Below are positions 35,894 through 47,600 of a stretch of 64,000 nucleotides of DNA, piece after piece. The translations under genes were made by a program, and so were the position numbers. The stretch covers positions 4,035,616 through 4,099,615 of the forward strand of contig NZ_CP136921.1 of NCBI RefSeq assembly GCF_033100095.1, given 5' to 3'. Source of the stretch: Diaphorobacter limosus. Its GTDB lineage: Bacteria; Pseudomonadota; Gammaproteobacteria; Burkholderiales; Burkholderiaceae_C. The notes beneath the pieces are model-generated. The model saw only the letters and a list, made by a program, of their open reading frames with translations. It did no database searches and was not told the DNA's origin. How positions within the stretch are numbered: the first letter of the stretch is position 1; each line of letters begins with the position of its first letter.

Positions 35894-37249
35894 CTAGTTC
35901 ACCTTTGTCGTCTTCCACTTGCGGACCCACTTCCGCTTGTCGCTCTTGTGGAGCGTTTCCTTGTCGGTGTGGATTTCGAGCCGCTTGATCTTTCCCCCGG
36001 AGCGGTCGAACACCTCGCGCATCGCTGCGATGCGCGCGGCGTCGTCCTTTTGCGGGGGCAGGTCGCCGTCGGCCTCCATCTGCCTGGCCCGGTCGAGCAG
36101 CCACTTGTCGAAGGTTTTCCCGAGTGCCTTGTCGCCCTTGGCGACGCGGTCGTCGATCTCCTGGCTGGACTTGACCTCGACGACCCTTTCCTTGCCGTGC
36201 CGGGTGTTCACCTCTTCGCCGTCCTCGTCCTTGTCTGCCCGCCGTGCGAAGCGCTCGTTGCTCGTGCGCAGCGTGGAGTCGATGGCCTTGAATTGCGCCC
36301 CGCCGAAGATCGTGCCCACGGCCTTGCCGGTTTCCTCGGACCGGCCGACATAGCAGCCGTAGAACTCCACGGTCGCACCGGGAGCCATGGCGTCCTTGGC
36401 AATGGAGGCGACCTTCTGGTCGGCCGCCATGTCGCTCAGCTCCTGGGCGGTGACGAAGCGGCGGTCGGCCTCGCCCTTGGGTGTCATCTTGATGCCGCCC
36501 GTGGTGCTGCCATGGCCGATGATGCGGATTTCGCCGACCTTGGTCTTGTTGTCCTTGGCGTACTTGGCCGCGTATTCGGCGGCTTCCTGGATGTTGTCCA
36601 CGACGACCACTTTTTCGCCGAGCGTGTTCTGCACGTAGTCGGTCACGTCCTGCGTGTAAGCGTCGTCGGGGGCGCGCATGACGAAGGTGATGCGCGTGCC
36701 TGCGGGCGCCTGGCCGGCCGGTTTGTCGTCGGCCTTGTCCTGGGCCCCCGCGCCCTTGCCGTCGTCGGCCTGGATGTGCGGGGAGCCGGCGCGTGGCGCG
36801 CCGCCGACCTTGGCCGGGAGGCCCTTCACCGCGCGGTCGGCGGCGGTGTTGGCCTCGTGCTCGTCGTGCGCATCGCGCCTGAGCGTGGCACGGCCGGAGT
36901 CCGCATCGCGCTGCTGCGCCACGTGCGCGAGCTCGTGCGCGAGCAGGCGCTGGCCGGCCGGCGAGGCAGGCTTGTATTCGCCATGGTTGAAGGCGATGTG
37001 CCGGCCGATCGTGAAGGCCCGCGAGCCCAGGGCGCTGGCGGCCTCGGCGGCGGCGCGGTCGCTGTGCACGCGCACGTTGGCGAAATCGACGTCGAAACGC
37101 GCCTGCATCGGCTGGCGCACCGAAGCCGGCAGTTCGTCGCCCGGCTTGCCAACCAGCCGGTTGGCCGCCTCCTCCCCGCGCGCGGGCCGGCTGTCCCTGC
37201 GCGGCACGGCCGCGTCGGCGGCTGGCTTGTGATCGCGCTCATGAGTCAT
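35894..37249 (-). CDS. DUF4157 eCIS protein with His/Cys protease-like C-terminus (candidate effector)
   Basis: 451 aa from ATG 37249. Residues 45-115 form DUF4157: FDVDFANVRVHSDRAAAEA, IGRHIAFNHGEY and H105-E-L-A-H109, an HExxH-like pair seen in eCIS-associated proteins. A disordered linker (150-185) leads to an alpha/beta domain: KVGEIRIIGHGSTTGGIKM with H246 after a beta strand, and TVEFYGCYVGRSEETG with C299 after the next one. The GHG...GC arrangement is how the catalytic His and Cys are placed in clan CD (caspase/gingipain/DUF4347-like) folds. Lys/Asp-rich tail to residue 451. Likely a cargo effector with DUF4157 as loading domain; the activity is inferred. A 175-bp gap upstream may hold its own promoter. 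Confidence 0.78.
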   Translation of the reverse strand: MTHERDHKPAADAAVPRRDSRPARGEEAANRLVGKPGDELPASVRQPMQARFDVDFANVRVHSDRAAAEAASALGSRAFTIGRHIAFNHGEYKPASPAGQRLLAHELAHVAQQRDADSGRATLRRDAHDEHEANTAADRAVKGLPAKVGGAPRAGSPHIQADDGKGAGAQDKADDKPAGQAPAGTRITFVMRAPDDAYTQDVTDYVQNTLGEKVVVVDNIQEAAEYAAKYAKDNKTKVGEIRIIGHGSTTGGIKMTPKGEADRRFVTAQELSDMAADQKVASIAKDAMAPGATVEFYGCYVGRSEETGKAVGTIFGGAQFKAIDSTLRTSNERFARRADKDEDGEEVNTRHGKERVVEVKSSQEIDDRVAKGDKALGKTFDKWLLDRARQMEADGDLPPQKDDAARIAAMREVFDRSGGKIKRLEIHTDKETLHKSDKRKWVRKWKTTKVN

Positions 37250-37424
37250 GCCGGGGCCTCGCGTCGGGAAGGAACCGTACCCGGCCATGCACCATGGCAC
37301 CGGCGGATCATTCGTGGTGCCCTTTGAGGGAAAAGCGAAGCCTGTGGGCGGTGTTCATGATTTCTGGCGCCCCATGTCCACATCGGCCGGAGATTCCTTG
37401 CTGCTCCACGCTGACGCTGTTGAT

Positions 37425-37691
37425 TCATGTGCCGACTCCTGGCATGAGCAGGCGTGCCACGGCCTGGCCGAGCGCCTGGCCGTGGGCGCCGGCGTCGCCA
37501 TCGGCGGCCAGCGTGACGCGGCCGGCCCGCAGCCGCGCCGCCGCCGGCAGGCTCGGCAGAACGGCGGCCGCGCCCGGCGCGGCCAGCTGCTGCGCCAGCG
37601 CGTCGTGCAGCGCCGCCGCCAGCGCCGGGGTGTCGGCGGGATCGATGCCGCGCAACACCAGCCGGTCGATGTGCAGCACGATGCGGTTCAT
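37425..37691 (-). CDS. small conserved-type eCIS protein, unknown function
   Basis: 88 aa. Starts NRIVLHIDRLVLRGIDPAD, an amphipathic strand followed by TPALAAALHDALAQQLA and a Gly/Ala-rich end (AHGQALGQAVARLLMPG). Small proteins with this HIDRLVLRG opening are common next to DUF4157 genes in eCIS loci. It overlaps the upstream DUF4157 gene by 4 nt. Could be a chaperone or adaptor for cargo. No enzymatic motif is visible. Confidence 0.7.
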   Translation of the reverse strand: MNRIVLHIDRLVLRGIDPADTPALAAALHDALAQQLAAPGAAAVLPSLPAAARLRAGRVTLAADGDAGAHGQALGQAVARLLMPGVGT

Positions 37692-40209
37692 GGCTTCGCC
37701 CCCTTGGCCGGCTTGGCGGGACCCGTGCCCAGGGCTGCGGCCGGCGCCGTGACGGTGGCCGAGCGCGTGCGCGTGGTGCCGTAGCGGCGGCCGGTGGTGT
37801 ACAGCGGCGCGCCGGCCTGCAGCGTGACGGTCCACTGGTTGCCGGCCTGCTTGTCGATGCGCACCATGACCGAGCCGACGAACAGCCGGCCCTGGCTGTC
37901 GCGGCCGAAGTGCGTCATCGGGTAGCTGTGGCGGCTCAGGTAGGGCGGCTTGTTCATCAGCAGGTAGCTGTTGCCGGGCTGGATCCATTCGAGCTTGGCG
38001 AGCACCTCGTCGTAGATCGGGATCACGTCCTTGTCGGTGCGCGTGGGCGGCTTGGCGGGGTCGGCAGGCACCACCTGCGGATCGCCCAGGCTGTCCTGGT
38101 CGGCCGCCGGCGGGGGCGTGGCGTCCGGGCTGGCCGGGGCCGGATCGGCGGCCGGACTGTCCTGCGCCGCCTTGCCGGCCCGCAGCGCGGCCATGCCCTG
38201 GCGCAGCGATTCGACGACCTGGTCCTCGGTCTTGCCGGTGGCCGGACCCATGCGGCGCAGCAGTTCGTCGACCTCGGCATCGGTCAGCGGCGGCTGCATG
38301 GCGCGGGCCGCCTCCAGCAGCTTGTTGCGGGCCGATTCGGTGAAGCGCGGACCGCCGGCGGCTGGGCGTGCCATGCCCTCGACCAGCCGTTCGGCCGGTG
38401 CCTGGGCGGGCTGCGGACGGGCTGGTGGCGCCGCATCGGGGGCAGTTTCCGGTGCGGCCGGCTCCTCGTGCGTGGCGGCGCTGCCACTGCCACTGCCACT
38501 ACCGCTGTCGCCGGCCGGCGCGGCGGGGCCGGCGCCGCTGCCCGCACCGCCGCCGCGCTGGCGTGCCGCGATGCGCTGGCGGATCTGCTCGACCGTCACC
38601 TCGCCCTGCGGCATTTGGCCCTTCACGCCGTCGGTGGCCTGCAGCAGCGCCTGCAGCTCCTCGTCGCTGAAGGCGTCCAGGTTCTGCGCCACCACGCGCG
38701 TCAGCTGCTCGGCCGCCTCGCGCCGGGCGGCATCGTAGTTGCCGGTGCGGGCCGCCTCGGTCAGCAGCTTGCGCAGGCGGTCGTCCTTGCGCAGGGCTTC
38801 CTTGATGTCGTCGGGGATGGGCTGGCCGGTGGCGTCGCCGGACTTGATCAGCGTTTCGATCGGGTCCTCGCCCGGGCCGATGCTGGCTTCCGCGCCCTTG
38901 GCCAGCAGCGCCACGATGGCCACCGCCGAGGCCGCGGCCAGCAGGCGGCTCTTGGCCAGCCCCTTGAGCTTGGAGGCCAGGGTGGCCAGCGTGGCCGTGG
39001 CCGCCAGCGCGGCGGCGAAGGCGGGCACCAGGCTGCCGCCGGGTGCGCGCTCCTGGCTGTCCTTGCGCGCGGGCTTCCTTTCCTTGACCTTGACGTCCTT
39101 CTCAACCGGCACTGGCACGGGCGGGGGCGGCTGCTTGCGGCAGGGACAGCGGCTGCGCGCCTGGCTATACGGCGGCGTGCAGAAGTAGCCGAAGATGCCG
39201 GGCTCCATCAGGTGCACGCCGAGCTTCTGCTGCGCGCAGCCGGCGGCCTGGGCCAGCGGGTCCGGCATGGTCAGGCCGTTGCCGACCCGGATGGCCGCCA
39301 CCAGCGGCGTGATGGTGCGGTCTGGATAGACGGCCTGCACCTGCTCCATGTAGTACGCGAGGTCCTTGACGCCCTGGGCCAGCCCGGCCGGCGTGGAAGG
39401 CTTGATCTCGCCGATGGCCAGCCCCGTGGGGGTGGCCTGCACCAGATCGAGACGGCCGTTCTCGTCGCCGGGCGCGCTGAACGGCATCTCGTCCAGGCGC
39501 GCGGCGGCCATGCCCGTGCCCAGGCCCAGGAACGCGGCCTGCACCACGGTGTGCGCCACGCGGCCGGCGTTGGCCGGCCCCTGGCCGGGGTAGGCCGTGT
39601 CGTAGCAGATGCCGCAGCCGCCCGCCGCTTCGTTGCTGACGGGAACGCGGTGCAGGCGGCTGCTGCCGGCGCGCAGCCGCACCTGCGCCGGCCGGCCGGC
39701 TGCCACGCGCTGCGCGGCGGCCTCGGCCTCGTGCTCCATGGCGCTGTCGGCGCCGTCGATCGCCAGGCGCTGCAGGCTACCCGTCGTGCCCTGCTGCTGC
39801 ACGGTGTGGGCCAGCTCGTGCGCCAGCAGCGGGCCGGCGGCGGGTCGCTGGCCAGGGCCGAACACGATGTGCTGGCCCACCGTGTAGGCCAGCGCGCCGA
39901 CGGCCTGGGCCGAGGCCTGGGCCTGCGCGTCGGCATGCACGCGCACGCGGCCGAAGTCGTGGCCGAACAGCGGCTCCATGGCCAGGCGGGTGGCGCGGTC
40001 CAGCGGCTGGCCGGGGCCGCGCAGCGTGCCCTGCACCAGGCTCTGTGCGGCCTCGGCGGTGGCGGCGCCGTCCTGCGCGGGCGCGCTGCGCGGCTGCAGG
40101 CCCAGGTCGGTGCCGAGGCGCTTTCGGGCTTCGCAGGCCGGACAGCGCGGTTTGCCGCCGCAGGCGCATTTGCGCTGCAGTACCGGCTTGGCGGCGGCGT
40201 AGGCGGCGA

Positions 40210-40213
<4 letters not shown>
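37688..40213 (-). CDS. large DUF4157 eCIS protein with nuclease-like motif and hydrophobic segments
   Basis: 841 aa. Cys-rich start KCACGGKPRCPACEARK (C16, C18, C24, C27), DUF4157 domain with H132-E-L-A-H136. Residues about 195-350: GGCGICYDTAYPGQGPANAG, then NGRLDLVQATPTGLAIGEIK with D256, E269 and K271, the spacing of a PD-(D/E)xK nuclease core, followed by GVKDLAYYMEQVQAVYP. Cys-rich CPCRK and a Pro/Lys linker lead to hydrophobic AAALAATATLATLASKLKG and LLAAASAVAIVALLAKG (about 400-450), then helical and low-complexity Gly/Ala/Pro regions and a C-terminal beta domain (LFVGSVMVRIDKQAGNQWTV). It may be a multi-domain effector or a cargo adaptor. 4-nt overlaps at both ends. Confidence 0.75.
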
Positions 40214-42146
<1,933 letters not shown>

Positions 42147-42150
<4 letters not shown>

Positions 42151-43484
42151 GTGATGCTCACGGTGATGGGCAGGAAGACCGGTGTGTCGCCGGGCTGCAG
42201 ATCCATGTCGACGATGGGGCTCTCGATACCGTCCACGCGCAGGCGCGCGAGGTAGCTGCCGGGTGCCGCGCCCGGGATGCGGAACTGCAGCGAGCTGGGT
42301 GTGGCGCCGGTCGCCAGCGGAGCCACCTCATTGCTGCCCAGCACCAGAGTGGCGTGCTGGCCGCTGCGCAGCTCGGGCGTGAATTGCAGGGTGATGGTGG
42401 CCGAGCCGTCGCCGGCGCGCGCCACGGTCTGCGGCAGGTTGGTGATGCGCGGCGCCAGCGCCAGCGCCAGCCGGTTGCTGCTCATGCGCCTGGGTTGGTT
42501 CAGCAGGTCGGGTTGGGTGGCCTGCAGCGTGACTTGGTAGATGCCCACGGGCAGGGCGGCCGCCTGGCCGGCGAGCGAGACGGCGGCCGTGGTCGCGGCC
42601 GGACGATCGGGCGGCAGGGGGGGCTGGACGGCGAGTTCCAGCGCCACCTGCAACGGCTCGTTGTTCAGCGTAACGCGGCGGTCGGCGCCATCGAGCGATT
42701 GGCCATGCAGCACGACCAGGTCGCCTATGCCGGCTACCGGCTGGCCGGCCGGCGGCTGGGCACGGGTCAGCAGCGGCATGCTGGCGGCCAGGCTGGGTTG
42801 GACGGCAATGCCGGCCTCGCGGCCCTGGGCATCGCGTGGGCCGCGCGTCAGCACGGGCAGGGCGCTGCGTGCCGGCCGCTGCGCCTGGATCAGCACCACC
42901 GAGGCGGTATAGGCGGCGCTGGGTCGCAGGTGGCTTTGTGTCGCGGTCCAGAACTTGGACATCTCCTCGCTGCTTTGCGTGGCCGGATTGATCTTGATCA
43001 GCTCGACCTGCTCGGCCAGGCCCGAATCCGCCAAGGCGCGCAGGGCCGGTGGCAGGGCGTTGCCCACGCTGGGTGAGGGGATCAGCGAGGTGCGTATGGC
43101 CTCGCGCGTCAGCACCGGCGTCTCGTGCAGCAGCTGCATGGCGTAGCCCAGCAATATCTCGGCGTGCAGGTCGGCGCCGCTGTAGGCCGACAGCAGATAG
43201 TGCAGGTCGAGGGCCAGCGGCGGGTTGGTCAGGCGCGTGCGGCCGCTGCCGTCGCGGCCTGGCAGGCCCTCGTTGCGCCAGCCGAGGTTGGGCGTGACCA
43301 TGTACATGAACAGGTTGAGCTGCGAGGCCTCGGGTGTGCTGCCGGTCACCACGCGGTCGGGCGCCTGCACGCTGACGGTGACGCTCGATCCCAGCAAGCC
43401 ACTGATGTTGTGGTTGATCAGCCCGTCGTTGAGCAGGTCGCGCAGCACCGCGGTCACGCCGGCGATGGCCAGGGCGGTGCTCAT
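42147..43484 (-). CDS. eCIS DUF4255 protein (tail terminator/cap, Pvc16-like)
   Basis: 445 aa from ATG 43484. DUF4255 pattern at the N-terminus: LAIAGVTAVLRDLLNDGLIN, then LNLFMYMVTPNLGWRNEGLP and LALDLHYLLSAYSGADLHAE and ILLGYAMQLLHETPVL. The C-terminal half is three or so Ig-like beta sandwiches (VVLHGQSLDGADRRVTLNN; GIYQVTLQATQPDLLNQ). DUF4255 proteins cap the distal end of the sheath-tube in solved eCIS structures. Overlaps its neighbours by 4 nt. Confidence 0.88.
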
Positions 43485-44236
43485 GACCGCCCCTTGCGCT
43501 GCGCGAGGTAGGCGTCTAGCGACAGCGGCTGGGCGCGTTCGCGCGCCGGACGCCTGGGCGCCTGGGGCTCGGGAGTCACCGCAGCCGTGACCTCGATGCG
43601 GCCAATGTGGATATGAACCTCCGGTGGCTCCGAACGTGGTGGTGCATGGGCCGACAGCTGCGCCAGCCCCCGCAGTGCATGTGGTGCAGCAGCTACCTGG
43701 GGCTGTGCCTTGCCCAGTGGCGGGGAGGATGCGGCCGGTGTGTTGGCGGTGTTGCGATCGGCGTTGAGCGGCAGCAGCGGCGGCGGGTCGGCATGCACTG
43801 CCAAGGGTACGGCCCATGGTGTCGGGACATTTGCCGTGGCAGCAGACGGCGGGGTGTTGGGTGGCGTCGCGTGTGGCGCAGCTTGCGCCAGCGCTGCGGT
43901 TGCCACGCTGGCTGCCAACCCGGATCGGCGTTGCTGCGGCAACGGTGCTCTGTCGGCCGGTACGCGCGTGCTGGCCGGCTGCGGCCGGTCTGTCGCCATG
44001 TTGGCGGGGTGCAGCTGTGTGCCGACTGGAGGCGCAGGTGCTGGCCGGGTCACGTGAGGGCGGATGGCGCCTGCCGGCATGGGTGGCGGGTGCGCGGCGG
44101 TGGCCGTGCCGGGCGCGAGGAAGGTGGCCCCTGACGGGCTGGACGTGACACCGGCAAACGGCAGACGTGCGTCGCTTTGCAGCGCCCAGGCGCTGCCCGT
44201 GGCGCGCGCGGCCAGACGTTGCAACAGGCCGGTCAT
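43481..44236 (-). CDS. Pro/Ala-rich eCIS linker protein, unknown
   Basis: 251 aa from ATG 44236. After a short helical start (TGLLQRLAARA) it is low-complexity Pro/Ala/Thr-rich (residues 40-200), ending with PPEVHIHIGRIEVTAAV and a basic tail LDAYLAQRKGRS. The HIHIGRIEV strand near the C-terminus is a recurrent eCIS signature, probably docking to another component. The disorder suggests a tether. No domain of known function. Overlaps the previous and next genes by 4 nt. Confidence 0.7.
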   Translation of the reverse strand: MTGLLQRLAARATGSAWALQSDARLPFAGVTSSPSGATFLAPGTATAAHPPPMPAGAIRPHVTRPAPAPPVGTQLHPANMATDRPQPASTRVPADRAPLPQQRRSGLAASVATAALAQAAPHATPPNTPPSAATANVPTPWAVPLAVHADPPPLLPLNADRNTANTPAASSPPLGKAQPQVAAAPHALRGLAQLSAHAPPRSEPPEVHIHIGRIEVTAAVTPEPQAPRRPARERAQPLSLDAYLAQRKGRS

Positions 44237-44955
44237 GACATGCCCTCCACCAGCGCCAGGTACTGCGCGCGCCGCGCCGGCGACAGGGCCAGGATCTGTG
44301 CCTCGCTCCAGCCGTAGGCGCTGGCCAGGCGGTGCACCTCGTGCAGCAGGGCGCCCGCGCGGGCGGTGATTTCGTCCCACAGCAGCGCGGCGGTGTCCAG
44401 CTGCGCCTGGTCTTCGTGGCCGCAGGCCACGCAGTTCAGGGTGAAGGCGAGATCGGCCTGCGGATCCAGCGCTTCCAGCGCATCCTCGACCTGCGCGCGT
44501 GTAGCTGCGTCCAGGGGGAGCGCCCGGCCGTTGAGGGTGCAACGTGCCAATAGCGCATCGGCCGCTGCATCAGGCGCAAGGCTGGCGACTGCCGCCAGAT
44601 CGCGCAGGCTGGAAGCACGCACCTGCAAGCCGTCGGCGACAGTGACCGTCGGTGACTCAGGGGCTGTTCCATCCTCGGGTGCAGCACCGTGCAGCAGCTC
44701 GGCCACCTCCAGCGCGACGGCCAGCCGTTCACCGCATTGTTGGCAGTCGGCATGGGCTTCGATGCGTGGGCCGAAATTGGCGGCGCGCAGGCGCAGCAGG
44801 CTGCTGCCTATGGCACCCAGCGGCAAGTCGGTGATGGCGTCGGCAGGCCAATTGGGGTGCGCGGTGGCGGCGAGCAGGGCGGCACGATCGAGCGCGTGGC
44901 GCGACATGCCGCGTTCCCACAGCGACAGCAGTTCGGCGGCGCCCAGCACGCGCAT
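44233..44955 (-). CDS. T4 gp28-like eCIS chaperone/baseplate protein with two CxxC pairs
   Basis: 240 aa. Starts RVLGAAELLSLWERGMSRHA, then ALLAATAHPNWPADAITDLP and GAIGSSLLRLRAANFGPRIE, a pattern of T4-type baseplate (gp28-like) proteins of eCIS. Two Cys pairs, C71-x-x-C74 (CQQCGE) and C175-x-x-C178 (CVACGHE), could bind one zinc. C-terminus carries a helical SEAQILALSPARRAQYLALV typical of tail-assembly chaperones. GGAGG 8 nt upstream of the ATG. Confidence 0.75.
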   Translation of the reverse strand: MRVLGAAELLSLWERGMSRHALDRAALLAATAHPNWPADAITDLPLGAIGSSLLRLRAANFGPRIEAHADCQQCGERLAVALEVAELLHGAAPEDGTAPESPTVTVADGLQVRASSLRDLAAVASLAPDAAADALLARCTLNGRALPLDAATRAQVEDALEALDPQADLAFTLNCVACGHEDQAQLDTAALLWDEITARAGALLHEVHRLASAYGWSEAQILALSPARRAQYLALVEGMS

Positions 44956-44971
44956 GGCCAGTCCTCCGCAA

Positions 44972-45496
44972 TCACACGGGTTCCGTGAAGGATGGCTCGG
45001 AGGGTTCGCTCACGTCGTAGTCGCGCTCCCAGCCCTCGTTCTCAAGTTTCAGGTGCTGTATGGCCACGGCGTTGGCGTTGGCGTCCAGGTCTGGCAGCGC
45101 CTGGTATTCGGATACCCAGCAGCGGAACACCTTGTAGGCCAGCGCCAGCTGGCCGGCCTCGTTGTAGACCTCGATGATCAGGTCCTTGCGGAAGTCCTTG
45201 AGCGAGACTTCGGCGCCCAGGCCCGAGCCGAAGTTCCAGACCTTGTTGGCCCATTTTTCGAACTCGGTATCGTGCGTCACCCCGCGCTCCAGCGTGATGG
45301 CCTCGTACTTGGTGCGGCCGGGGGATTTGCGTGAGGTGGATGGGTCGCCGCCTTCGCGGTGCTCCACCGGTTCGGTGCTGCGTTTCAAGGCGCCGACCTT
45401 GGAGATGCCGGCCACATACTTGCCGTCCCACTTGACGCGGAATTTGAAGTTCTTGTACGGGTCGAAACGGGTGGCGTTGACGCTGAACTGTGCCAT
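44972..45496 (-). CDS. eCIS inner tube protein
   Basis: 174 aa. FDPYKNFKFRVKWDGKYVAG, then ISKVGALKRSTEPVEHREGG and SPGRTKYEAITLERGVTHD match the gp19-like tail-tube protein of eCIS and phage tails. Length is normal. Only one tube gene is present here, whereas Afp and PVC have more than one. The gene follows the sheath gene by 15 nt with AGGAG before the ATG. Confidence 0.93.
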   Translation of the reverse strand: MAQFSVNATRFDPYKNFKFRVKWDGKYVAGISKVGALKRSTEPVEHREGGDPSTSRKSPGRTKYEAITLERGVTHDTEFEKWANKVWNFGSGLGAEVSLKDFRKDLIIEVYNEAGQLALAYKVFRCWVSEYQALPDLDANANAVAIQHLKLENEGWERDYDVSEPSEPSFTEPV

Positions 45497-45511
45497 TTCG
45501 GTTCTCCTTCG

Positions 45512-47407
<1,896 letters not shown>

Positions 47408-47536
47408 ATATCCTCCAATCGGTCGATCGATGACTAGCGCGCCATGCGGCTGCGCTCATGCCCTCCGGTGATTTGCTTTTGTGTTCCGCGCTATTGCTGC
47501 AAGGTAAGTAAACACTGGCTTTGATTCTCTTGAGCC

Positions 47537-47556
47537 GTCCATGCAAGTCAATGGAC
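47537..47556. promoter_or_regulatory. inverted repeat upstream of eCIS operon (putative operator)
   Basis: GTCCAT-GCAAGTCA-ATGGAC, 6-bp arms, extended by TGA/TCA on the outside, lies in the 193-bp gap between mutS and the sheath gene, about 130-150 bp upstream of the sheath start. TTGACT within it could be a -35 on the minus strand with only a weak -10. It may be a regulator site or a promoter dyad; no T-run follows, so a terminator is less likely. Confidence 0.35.
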
Positions 47557-47600
47557 AGTTTCATTTGCTGACACCACTTGGCCGCGCTTAACAACCTTTG

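Noticed and set aside
47408..47600. TTGACA at 47599-47604 (minus strand) as the eCIS promoter -35
   Set aside because: No acceptable -10 lies 16-18 bp downstream; the hexamer overlaps the mutS stop and may be chance.
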